DNA from: Cellulomonas aerilata
GTDB lineage: Bacteria; Actinomycetota; Actinomycetes; Actinomycetales; Cellulomonadaceae
NCBI RefSeq assembly: GCF_007991755.1
Contig: NZ_BJYY01000016.1
Span: 124,001-188,000 of the forward strand
Direction: 5' to 3'
DNA length: 64,000 bases
Shown: piece after piece, positions 1 through 7,516 of the stretch
How the letters are laid out: every line of letters begins with the position of its first letter
Numbering within the stretch: position 1 is the stretch's first letter
The notes under the pieces: generated by a model
The model's input: the letters and a program-made list of their open reading frames with translations, nothing else
Database searches by the model: none
What the model was told of the DNA's origin: nothing
Program-made: the position numbers and the translations under genes

Positions 1-544
1 GGGCCACCGAGCCCGCCAGCGCCCGCGTCGCCAGCAGCCGCGCCGTCATGTCCGCCCGCTCCAGCGACCGGCCCAGCACCAGGAAGTGCCAGGTGTCGTC
101 GCGGGAGATGGTCGAGTCGACGATGCCCGAGACGACCGCCGACCGCTCCCGCACCCAGGAGAAGTACGAGTGCGCCCGGCGCGCGCCGAGCCGGGCGGGC
201 AGCTGCGTCCACGTGACGTTCACCGCCTCCCACAGGTCGGTCGAGATCACCTCACGGGCCCGCCGGGCGTTCTCGCGCGCGGCGATGAGCGACCCGGCGA
301 TCGCCGACGGGGTGTCCCGGTCGTAGGCCAGCAGGTCTAGGACCTCCTGCCGGCCGATGGTCACCTCAGGTCCGGGCAGGTCACGGTCCATCACCGACAG
401 CAGGGACCGGCACGCCGCGTCCTCCTCGGCCCACGGGTCCTCCAGGAGGATCTGCAGGTGCACGTCGACGAGGCGGGCGGTGTCGTCCGCGCGCTCGATG
501 TAGCGGCCGATCCAGAACAGCGACTCGGCGATGCGGCTCAGCAC
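1..544 (-). CDS. Alpha-E domain protein (DUF403), 3' part outside window
   Basis: The gene starts with GTG at 544 and runs off the left edge; about 181 residues are visible, beginning MLSRIAESLFWIGRYIERAD. The opening SRxAExLFWxGRYxERAxxxAR block is the hallmark of the alpha-E (DUF403) family, an all-helical domain. The start overlaps the stop of the upstream ATP-grasp gene by 7 bases, so the two are translationally coupled. In many bacteria this pair sits with a transglutaminase-like protease gene, which would lie outside the window. The family's biochemical role is not established; a peptide-ligase accessory role is inferred from the fixed pairing. Confidence 0.85.
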   Translation of the reverse strand, partial: MLSRIAESLFWIGRYIERADDTARLVDVHLQILLEDPWAEEDAACRSLLSVMDRDLPGPEVTIGRQEVLDLLAYDRDTPSAIAGSLIAARENARRAREVISTDLWEAVNVTWTQLPARLGARRAHSYFSWVRERSAVVSGIVDSTISRDDTWHFLVLGRSLERADMTARLLATRALAGSVA

Positions 545-2151
545 GGGGCCCCCCCGGGCCGGTCCTGGACCTGAGCCCGGCCCCGCCGCTCATGCTGCTG
601 TTGCTGCTGCTGCATGGACTGGCTGCGCACGTCGTCGGGGTTGACGTCCAGCGGCACCGAGGACTGCGGGGCGACGGTGTGCGGGTGGTCCACCGGCGGC
701 CGGGCGGGGCGCGGGCCGCGGCGGTCCGCCAGCACCCACGTGTCCTTCGAGCCGCCGCCCTGCGAGCTGTTGACGACGAGCTCGCCCTCGGGGAGCGCCA
801 CCCGGGTCAGGCCGCCGGGCAGCACCCACACCTGGTCGCCGTCGTTCACCGCGAACGGTCGCAGGTCGACGTGCCGGGGTCGCAGGCCCTCCTCGACCAG
901 GGTGGGCACCGTCGACAGCTGGACGACGGGCTGGGCGATCCACCCGCGAGGATCCGCCCGCAACCGGTCCCGCAGGTCCCCGAGCTCCGCGCGGGACGCG
1001 CGCGGGCCCACCACCAGTCCCTTGCCGCCGGACCCGTCGACGGGCTTAACGACGAGCTCGTCGAGCCGGTCCAGCACCTCCTCGAGGGCCTCGCGCTCCT
1101 CCAGCCGCCACGTGTCGACGTTGGCCACCAGCGGGTCCTCGCCCAGGTAGTACCGGATGAGGTCGGGGACGTAGGTGTAGACGAGCTTGTCGTCCGCGAC
1201 GCCGTTGCCGACCGCGTTCGCGATCGTCACCGTCCCGGCCCGCGCGCACGCCATCAGCCCCGGACTGCCGAGCTGGGAGTCGGAGCGGAAGGCGACCGGG
1301 TCGAGGAACTCGTCGTCCACCCGGCGGTAGATGACGTCGACGCGCTGGCGGCCCTGCGTGGTGCGCATCCACACCCGCCCGCCGGAGCACACCAGGTCAC
1401 GTCCCTCGACGAGCTCGACGCCCATCGTCCGGGCCAGCAGGGAGTGCTCGAAGTAGGCGCTGTTGTAGACGCCGGGGGTCAGCACGACGACGGTCGGCTC
1501 GTCGACGCCGGGGGGCGCGGCCGCGCGCAGCGCCTCCAGCAGCCGGACCGGGTAGTCCGCGACAGGCCGGATCTGCAGCGCGGCGAAGAGCTCCGGGAAC
1601 GTCTGGGTCATCGCCCGGCGGTTGGACAGCACGTAGCTGACCCCGCTGGGGACGCGCACGTTGTCCTCCAGGACGCGGAACGTGCCGGCCTCGTCGCGGA
1701 TCAGGTCGATCCCGGACACGTGCACCCGGACCCCGTTGGGCGCGACGATCCCCTTCGCCTGCCGGTGGAAGTGCGTGGAGGAGGTGATCAGGCTCCGCGG
1801 GACCACGCCGTCGGCGACGGCGCGCTGGGGTCCGTAGACGTCGGCGAGGAAGGCCTCGAGCGCGCGCACGCGCTGGGCGACGCCGGGCGCGACGGTGTCC
1901 CACTCCGCGCCGGTGACGACGCGGGGCGCGACGTCGACCGGGAAGGGACGCTCCTCGCCGGCGAAGTCGAACGTGACTCCCTGGGCGACGTAGCTGCGCG
2001 CGAGGCTCTCGGCGCGGGCGCGCAGCTCGGGGCCCGACATCTTGGCGAGGGCGGCGTGCACGTGCCGGTACGCCGGCCGCACCTCGCCCTCGCGGTCGAT
2101 GACCTCGTCCCAGGCGGCGCCCGGCGGATACCCGTCGAAGAGGTCGGTCAT
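538..2151 (-). CDS. Circularly permuted ATP-grasp type 2 protein (DUF404/DUF407)
   Basis: A 537-residue protein starting MTDLFDGYPPGAAWDE. An upstream extension of the frame to 2802 is antisense to another gene and was discarded. Family landmarks are GVRVHVSGIDLIRDE, the LEDNVRVPSGVSYVLSNR block, LTPGVYNSAYFEH and the glycine-rich nucleotide-binding segment VVKPVDGSGGKGLVVGP. The fold is an ATP-grasp with permuted order, a family that forms carboxylate-amine bonds; substrates of this branch are not known. It is the first gene of a pair with the alpha-E gene. The C-terminus carries a run of six glutamines (nt 595-612), followed by a short charged tail not expected in the conserved domain. Confidence 0.88.
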   Translation of the reverse strand: MTDLFDGYPPGAAWDEVIDREGEVRPAYRHVHAALAKMSGPELRARAESLARSYVAQGVTFDFAGEERPFPVDVAPRVVTGAEWDTVAPGVAQRVRALEAFLADVYGPQRAVADGVVPRSLITSSTHFHRQAKGIVAPNGVRVHVSGIDLIRDEAGTFRVLEDNVRVPSGVSYVLSNRRAMTQTFPELFAALQIRPVADYPVRLLEALRAAAPPGVDEPTVVVLTPGVYNSAYFEHSLLARTMGVELVEGRDLVCSGGRVWMRTTQGRQRVDVIYRRVDDEFLDPVAFRSDSQLGSPGLMACARAGTVTIANAVGNGVADDKLVYTYVPDLIRYYLGEDPLVANVDTWRLEEREALEEVLDRLDELVVKPVDGSGGKGLVVGPRASRAELGDLRDRLRADPRGWIAQPVVQLSTVPTLVEEGLRPRHVDLRPFAVNDGDQVWVLPGGLTRVALPEGELVVNSSQGGGSKDTWVLADRRGPRPARPPVDHPHTVAPQSSVPLDVNPDDVRSQSMQQQQQQHERRGRAQVQDRPGGAPC

Positions 2152-2338
2152 GCCCGGACGGTAGGCGGCGCGTGTGAACGGCGCATTTCGGGGCGGGGTC
2201 GTCCGACGACGCCCCGTACCGGCAGGTGTCGTGGGGCGTCGCCGACGCCGATGAACCGGGACGACACCCCGACCGTGTACCCCCACGACAGGGGCCGCCG
2301 CACCAGCCGTCGGCCCTCGCAACGTCGCGAGGAGCACC

Positions 2339-2809
2339 ATGCGCACCACCCGGAAGACCACGTCCGCCGCCGTCGCCGCCGTCGCCCTGGCAGCCACGAT
2401 CCTCACCGGCGGGCCGGCGAGCGCCAGCGGGCACACGATCCTGCGGGACGGGTTCGAGGGGAACCTCGTCCCGGGACCGACCATCGCCGGGGTCCCGTCC
2501 GCCGGGCGGCCGTGGATCCTCGACGACTCCAGCCGGGTGCGGGTCCGCGAGGACGGGCGGATCACCGTCAACATCCGGGGCCTGATCTTCGCCAACGGGG
2601 ACCCGAACCCGGTGCCCTTCGTCGCTGCGAGCCTCGTGTGCGGCGGGGCGGTCGTGGACTCCACGGAGCCGTTCGACCTCAGCGTCCCGAAGGGCAACGG
2701 CCACACGAGCCAGCGCATCAGCGTCCCGGACGACTGCGACGACCCGGTCGTGCTGATCCGGAACGCGTCGGGCGATGCCCTGGGCGGGTACTTCGCCTTC
2801 ACCGGCTGA
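2339..2809 (+). CDS. Secreted hypothetical protein
   Basis: A 156-residue protein with a clear signal peptide: an RTTRK basic start, an alanine/valine/leucine-rich core, and probable cleavage after ASA near residue 30. The ribosome site GCGAGGAGC precedes the ATG by a few bases. The mature protein is about 126 residues with two cysteines (in SLVCGG and DDCDD) that could form one disulfide, and looks all-beta. No family with a known function is recognised. A hairpin (2842-2875) follows directly, so the gene is probably a single transcription unit. Confidence 0.75.
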   Translation: MRTTRKTTSAAVAAVALAATILTGGPASASGHTILRDGFEGNLVPGPTIAGVPSAGRPWILDDSSRVRVREDGRITVNIRGLIFANGDPNPVPFVAASLVCGGAVVDSTEPFDLSVPKGNGHTSQRISVPDDCDDPVVLIRNASGDALGGYFAFTG

Positions 2810-2841
2810 CGCCCTCCGGGGCGGCCACGCCCCCTCGGACC

Positions 2842-2875
2842 GGGGGCGGCCCGGCGACGATGCCGGACCGCCCCC
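2842..2875 (+). terminator. GC-rich hairpin after the secreted protein gene
   Basis: GGGGGCGG at 2842-2849 and CCGGC at 2851-2855 pair with GCCGG at 2862-2866 and CCGCCCCC at 2868-2875, with one C-A mismatch and the loop GACGAT. There is no T-run, as is common for actinobacterial terminators. Confidence 0.6.
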
Positions 2876-2980
2876 GCCGTCCGTCTCCTCTGGGCATTTC
2901 CTGCTCCACGCGGTTCACTCGTCCGCGTGACAGATGTCCGGATTGCTCACGTCCGCCCGATCCGCACCGAACGGGCCGGC

Positions 2981-4624
2981 ATGACGCTGACCCGCCTCGC
3001 CCGGCTCTCTCGGCTCGCCGCAGTCGCGCTGCCCCTCGTGCTCGTGTGGACCCCTGCCGCCGCGGCCACCGGTCCTGCGCTCACGGTCGACGGCCGACCG
3101 CTGGCCGGAGCGGTCACGGCGCCGTCCTTCACGGTCGCCTCGGCCGACTTGGGCAGCAGCGTCAGGGCGAAGTTCCGGCTGGACGGCGTCTACCTCGGGA
3201 CCGACGCCACCCTGCCGTTCACCTGGCCGGTCAGTGCGACGGCCGGCACGCACGAGCTCGAGGTCCGCGTCTACGACGAGGCCGGCGAGCAGGGGCGGAC
3301 CGCCGCGCGGTTCACCGTCGAGCGGACCACCACCGCGACGCCGACGCCCGCGCCGGCCCCGGCCCCGTCCACCCCCGCACCCGCGCCCGCACCCGGCACC
3401 CGTGCCCTGACGGCCGACGGCCGACCTCTCGCCGGCGCCACCGTGGCCTCCGGCGTCACCGTCACCGCCCCGGACCTGGGTGGGACCGTGAAGGCGAAGT
3501 TCCGCCTCGACGGCGCCTACCTCGGCACCGCGGTCACCCTGCCGCTGACCTGGCCGGCGCACGCCGCCCCGGGCGCCCACCAGCTCGAGGTCCGGCTGTA
3601 CGACGCCGCCGGCGCAGAGCAGGGCCGGGTCGTCGCCGACTTCACCGTCGCCGGCTCGTCGTCGACCCCCCAGCCCGCACCCGCGCCCGCACCGGCACCG
3701 ACGCCCACGCCGTCCCCTGCCCCTGCCCCGGTTCGCACGGTCACCGTCCGTGACGGCGCCGGCCTCGCCGCCGCCCTCGCCGCCGCGACCCCCGGCACCA
3801 CGATCCAGCTCGCCGACGGCGTCTACACCGCCGAGCAGCAGCTCACCGTCGGCACCTCGTGCACCGCCGCCGCCCCCTGCGCCCTGCGCGGCGGCCGCGG
3901 CGCGGTCCTGGACGGCGCCGGGCTCAGCGGCCACTACGGGCTCCACGTGAAGGACGCCGACCACTGGACCGTCGCGGGCGTCACCGTGCGCAACGCGAGC
4001 AAGGGGATCGTCGTGGACGGCTCCGACCGTGTCGTGATCGACGGCGTCGAGGTCACCCAGATCGGCGCCGAGGGCATCCACCTGCGGGCCTTCTCCAGCG
4101 ACGGCGTCGTGCGCGGCTCCCTCGTCCACCACGTCGGCCTCGACAAGCCGCAGTTCGGCGAGGGCATCTACATCGGCTCCGCAACGTCCAACTGGGGGAC
4201 CTACTCCGGGGGCAGGCCGGACGCGAGCGACCGCAACGTCATCACCGGCAACCGCATCTGGGCGACCGGGGCGGAGAGCGTCGACATCAAGGAGGGCACC
4301 ACCGGAGGCGTCCTGTCGGGCAACACCTTCGACGGCGCGGGCATGGCCGGCGAGAACAGCGCCGACTCCTGGGTCGACGTCAAGGGCAACGACTGGCTGA
4401 TCTCCCGGAACACCGGCACGAACGCGCTGCTGGACGGCTTCCAGACCCACGTCCTGGTTTCGGGCTGGGGCCGGCGCAACGTCTTCACCGGGAACACCGC
4501 CACCGTCCGCGCCGCCGGCTACGGGTTCCGCTTCCAGGACGCCGCCACGACCGGCAACGTGCTGCGCTGCGACAACACGGTGACCGAGGCCGGTCTCGGC
4601 TCCGCCAACCAGCGCTGCGCCTGA
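2981..4624 (+). CDS. Exported right-handed beta-helix protein with two Ig-like repeats
   Basis: A 547-residue protein from the ATG at 2981, chosen because it is followed at once by a signal peptide (LTRLARLSRLAAVALPLVL, cleavage after AAA). A GTG at 2927 is in frame but adds a non-signal leader. Two roughly 80-residue beta-sandwich-like repeats (each beginning LTxDGRPLAGA and containing KFRLDGxYLGT and HxLEVRxYD) are joined by Pro/Ala/Thr linkers. A parallel beta-helix of about 300 residues follows. Conserved turns are FGEGIYIGSATSNWG, ESVDIKEGTTGG, DSWVDVKGNDW and LLDGFQTH. The helix is paralogous to the lipoprotein gene at 9564-10880. The likely role is binding or cleaving an extracellular polysaccharide; enzyme activity is inferred only. 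Confidence 0.8.
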   Translation: MTLTRLARLSRLAAVALPLVLVWTPAAAATGPALTVDGRPLAGAVTAPSFTVASADLGSSVRAKFRLDGVYLGTDATLPFTWPVSATAGTHELEVRVYDEAGEQGRTAARFTVERTTTATPTPAPAPAPSTPAPAPAPGTRALTADGRPLAGATVASGVTVTAPDLGGTVKAKFRLDGAYLGTAVTLPLTWPAHAAPGAHQLEVRLYDAAGAEQGRVVADFTVAGSSSTPQPAPAPAPAPTPTPSPAPAPVRTVTVRDGAGLAAALAAATPGTTIQLADGVYTAEQQLTVGTSCTAAAPCALRGGRGAVLDGAGLSGHYGLHVKDADHWTVAGVTVRNASKGIVVDGSDRVVIDGVEVTQIGAEGIHLRAFSSDGVVRGSLVHHVGLDKPQFGEGIYIGSATSNWGTYSGGRPDASDRNVITGNRIWATGAESVDIKEGTTGGVLSGNTFDGAGMAGENSADSWVDVKGNDWLISRNTGTNALLDGFQTHVLVSGWGRRNVFTGNTATVRAAGYGFRFQDAATTGNVLRCDNTVTEAGLGSANQRCA

Positions 4625-4696
4625 CCGCCGTCCGCCCGCCACCGGCGCCGACGGACGCCCACCGGCGCGCCACCCGACGCCCACCGGCGACGGGCG

Positions 4697-5857
4697 TCAG
4701 CGGTCGAGCAGGACGATCTCGACGCGGCGGTTGAGCTGACGTGCCGCCGGGTCGGGCGCGCCGTCGGCTCCGGTCTCCGCCTGGACGGGCTGCGTCTCGC
4801 CCAGGCCCTGCGTCCGCAGCGAGTCGCCGGAGACCCCGGACCCGACCAGCAGCCGGCGGACCTCCTCGGCCCGGCGCTGGGAGAGGTCGAGGTTGTACGC
4901 CTCGTCCCCCACCGAGTCGGTGTGCCCGTTGACCTGCGCCGCAGGTGAGCCGAGCGCGACCAGCAGGTCGGCCACCCGGCGCAGGTAGTCCTGCCCGTCG
5001 GGGCGCACCTCGGCCCGGTCCACGTCGAAGAGCACGTTCGCGTCCAGACGGATGACCGTGCCGCACACCGTGCCGGACGGCTCGACCAGCCGGACGGGCG
5101 CCACCGGCGCGAACAGCGGGAGCCCGTCGGCGAGCACCGTCTGCACGGCCGCGACCCGGTCGGGGTCCCCGTCGCCGAACACCTGGCCGTCCGCGCGCAC
5201 CGAGAGCCGCATCGTCGCGTCCTCGTAGCCGCCGGCCCCGCCCGGCTCGACCCAGACCCGCGTCGAGCCGTCGGAGTACGACCCGGACCCGTCCGCCCGC
5301 ACCGTGTACCGCACGTCGCCGCGGGACCAGGTGCCCGACCCGTCGGCGGCGACCGACGACCGCGTCTCGCCGTCGTCGTACACACCGGCGCCACCCGCCA
5401 GGACGGCGACGTGCAGGCCGGCGTCGTCGTAGACCCCGGTGCCGTCGCCCGCCACCGTGATCCGGACGGTCCCCTCCTCGTAGTGGCGGCTCCCGGTCGT
5501 CACGGTCGCGCCCGTGTCGGCGGCCGCGCCGCCGGACTCGGTGCACCGGGCGTCGAGGACGCCGATCCCCTGGTAGAGGCCCGGTGCGACGTCCAGCCGG
5601 CCGGAGATCGACTGGTTCTGCGCCGTCGACAGCAGCTCGGTCGGGATGGTGAACGCCGGCATGGGGGGCACGGTGAGCGTGCGCCGCAGCTCACGCTCGA
5701 ACCTCTCGGCGCCCTCGCCGGCGGGCGTCGCCTCGGGGGTGGCGCTCGGCGTGGGCGGGGTCGCCCGGTCGGGGGAGGGCCCGGGACGGGCACCCTCGCC
5801 GGAGCACCCTGCTGCGGTCAGGCCGACCAGGACCACCGAGGCCAGCGCACGACGCAC
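4697..5857 (-). CDS. OmpA-family lipoprotein with six 17-residue repeats
   Basis: A 386-residue lipoprotein: signal peptide with lipobox LTAAGC (Cys18), a Pro/Thr-rich linker (20-50), a repeat region (about 138-229) and a C-terminal OmpA peptidoglycan-binding domain (265-386). The OmpA domain shows VLFDVDRAEVRPDG, the NGHTDSVGD turn, NLDLSQRRAEEV and NRRVEI. Gly/Asp-rich YD-type turns recur at residues 138, 155, 172, 189, 206 and 223, exactly 17 residues apart, suggesting a small repeat solenoid. The protein should be anchored to the membrane outer face and grip the cell wall. It converges on the beta-helix gene at 2981. Function beyond wall attachment is not known. Confidence 0.85.
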   Translation of the reverse strand: MRRALASVVLVGLTAAGCSGEGARPGPSPDRATPPTPSATPEATPAGEGAERFERELRRTLTVPPMPAFTIPTELLSTAQNQSISGRLDVAPGLYQGIGVLDARCTESGGAAADTGATVTTGSRHYEEGTVRITVAGDGTGVYDDAGLHVAVLAGGAGVYDDGETRSSVAADGSGTWSRGDVRYTVRADGSGSYSDGSTRVWVEPGGAGGYEDATMRLSVRADGQVFGDGDPDRVAAVQTVLADGLPLFAPVAPVRLVEPSGTVCGTVIRLDANVLFDVDRAEVRPDGQDYLRRVADLLVALGSPAAQVNGHTDSVGDEAYNLDLSQRRAEEVRRLLVGSGVSGDSLRTQGLGETQPVQAETGADGAPDPAARQLNRRVEIVLLDR

Positions 5858-5965
5858 GGACCGCTTCCCTCCTCACCGGACCGGTAGGACGACGGCGGGT
5901 CGCCGTGCGCCCTCGTCCGCCCTGCAGGGGCGGGATCGGCGGCCGACCCTAGACGACGGCCCCCG

Positions 5966-6071
5966 TTGTCACAAACTTCGTGCCGCTATTCGACAGCGTT
6001 CCCAGGCATTGTCACAGGCCGTTCACCCGTATTCACGAGCGACCGTCCCGCAGGGGTGAGGCGCGGGTGAA
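5966..6071 (+). promoter_or_regulatory. Repeat-rich control region upstream of the polysaccharide operon
   Basis: Two copies of TTGTCA-N15-TATTC lie at 5966-5991 and 6009-6034, 43 bp apart with identical internal spacing. They look like duplicated promoter elements or paired regulator sites. TCAC also recurs at 6012, 6023 and 6033 (11 and 10 bp steps, one helical turn), including GTTCACCC at 6021-6028. This resembles the 11-bp direct repeats of Streptomyces PHO boxes. TTCACCCG (6022-6029) is inverted at 6064-6071 (CGGGTGAA). The leader to the start codon at 6203 contains two TAACCG copies (6090, 6127). The PhoP link is an analogy from the motif only. Confidence 0.4.
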
Positions 6072-6202
6072 GAAGCGTGGCGAACGGGGTAACCGGACCT
6101 CACGGTCGTAGCCGCCAAATCGGGCATAACCGTACTTTCGGCTCGAACCACCGACATGACGCAGCGATTACTCGACGAGCTGCGCCCACCGTGAGGACTT
6201 TG

Positions 6203-7516
6203 ATGCACGCGCTCTTCCCTGCCAGCTTCCTGCCCGACCCCCGGGTCGGTGACCTGTCCCTGGACCACGTCTGGGCTGCATTCCCGCTCGCCGTCGCCGG
6301 CCTCGTGGTCTGGGCCCTGTGGCTCTACCGCGTCGTGCTCTCGCGCCGTGCGATGCCGATCGAGAACGACTTCCGCACCACCACGTCGGTCGTCGTCCCG
6401 TCGTTCCACGAGGACCCCGACATCCTCATGCGGTGCCTGGACACCTGGCTCGGCCAGGACCCGACCGAGATCATCATCGTGCTCGACGTCGCCGACACCG
6501 AGGCCGAGCAGCGGATCCTCGCGCTCGGCGACCCGCGGGTGCAGCCCGTGATGTTCAAGCACGCCGGCAAGCGCTCCGCGCTCGGCGTCGGCATCCGCCT
6601 GGCGACCAGTGAGGTCGTCGTGCTGGTCGACTCCGACACCGCGTGGGAGCCCGGCCTCCTCGACGCCGTGCAGATGCCGTTCGTCGACCCCATGGTCGGC
6701 GGGGTCAGCACCCAGCAGAACGTGTACGAGCGCGAGTCCAGCGTCTGGCGCCGGATCGCCGACTGGCTCGTCGACCTGCGCTACTACGACTACGTCCCCG
6801 CGATGGGGGCCGCCGGCGCCGTGGCCTGCCTCTCCGGCCGCACCGCGGCGTACCGCCGTGCCGCGGTGGTCCCCGTCCTGCCCCACCTGGAGGACGAGTT
6901 CTTCCTGGGCCGCCGCTGCATCGCAGGCGACGACGGCCGGCTCACCTGGCTGGTGCTGGCGTCCGGCTACCAGACGGTCCACCAGTCCTCGGCCCGCGCG
7001 CTGTCCATGTTCCCGACCGGGTTCCGCACCTTCGTCAAGCAGCGCGTGCGCTGGAGCCGCAACTCCTACCGCTGCTACCTCACGGCCATCGCCAAGGGCT
7101 GGCTGTGGCGCGTCCCGTTCGTCACCAAGGTCACCGTCCTCCAGATCCTGCTGACGCCGGTCACGATGGGCATCACGCTCGGGTACCTCTTCTTCGCCCG
7201 GATCGACGGCACCCTCGCCAGCGTGCTGCTGGCCGCGGCATGGCTGCTCCTCGGCCGCGGCATCCGTGGCTACTCCCACCTCAAGCGACACCCGAAGGAC
7301 ATCGTCGTGCTGCCTCTGCTGGCCCTCGTGGTCATCTTCATCGCCCTGCCGATCAAGCTCTACGCGTTCGCCACCATGAACAAGCAGGGCTGGCTCACCC
7401 GGCACGCGGACCAGATCGGCGGGGAGGGCCAGACGGCCAGCTCGCTGCGTCAGCCGACCCAGGCCCCGCCGGTGCTCGTCGCGCCCGTCGCGGAGAAGGT
7501 CGAGGTGCTCGCATGA
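6203..7516 (+). CDS. Processive family 2 glycosyltransferase, hyaluronan/chitin-synthase-like
   Basis: A 437-residue membrane enzyme. The ATG at 6203 is preceded by GAGGA at 6193-6197 and is preferred over the far-upstream in-frame start at 6077. An N-terminal membrane helix (about 23-45) is followed by a GT-A domain: VVVPSFHED, DSD (143-145, metal/UDP binding), SGRTAAYRR (211-219), GDDGRLTW (242-249, catalytic base region) and the processivity motif QRVRW (280-284). About three to four C-terminal membrane helices (300-392) complete it. This motif set is that of processive beta-glycan synthases such as hyaluronan, chitin and NodC-type enzymes. It opens an operon that also carries UDP-glucose dehydrogenase, so a UDP-glucuronate-using polymer is likely. 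The exact product cannot be read from sequence. Confidence 0.85.
   Translation: MHALFPASFLPDPRVGDLSLDHVWAAFPLAVAGLVVWALWLYRVVLSRRAMPIENDFRTTTSVVVPSFHEDPDILMRCLDTWLGQDPTEIIIVLDVADTEAEQRILALGDPRVQPVMFKHAGKRSALGVGIRLATSEVVVLVDSDTAWEPGLLDAVQMPFVDPMVGGVSTQQNVYERESSVWRRIADWLVDLRYYDYVPAMGAAGAVACLSGRTAAYRRAAVVPVLPHLEDEFFLGRRCIAGDDGRLTWLVLASGYQTVHQSSARALSMFPTGFRTFVKQRVRWSRNSYRCYLTAIAKGWLWRVPFVTKVTVLQILLTPVTMGITLGYLFFARIDGTLASVLLAAAWLLLGRGIRGYSHLKRHPKDIVVLPLLALVVIFIALPIKLYAFATMNKQGWLTRHADQIGGEGQTASSLRQPTQAPPVLVAPVAEKVEVLA

Noticed and set aside
592-3753. 1053-codon plus-strand open frame
   Set aside because: It is antisense to the ATP-grasp gene and out of frame with two real genes; its Arg/Pro/His-rich composition is a high-GC artefact.
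2915-4684. 589-codon minus-strand open frame
   Set aside because: It is antisense to the beta-helix gene; Gly/Arg/Val/Ala-rich shadow without motifs.
6081-6135. Cyclic di-GMP (GEMM) riboswitch in the synthase leader
   Set aside because: The conserved core segments could not be aligned; only a general GC-rich leader with two TAACCG copies is visible.
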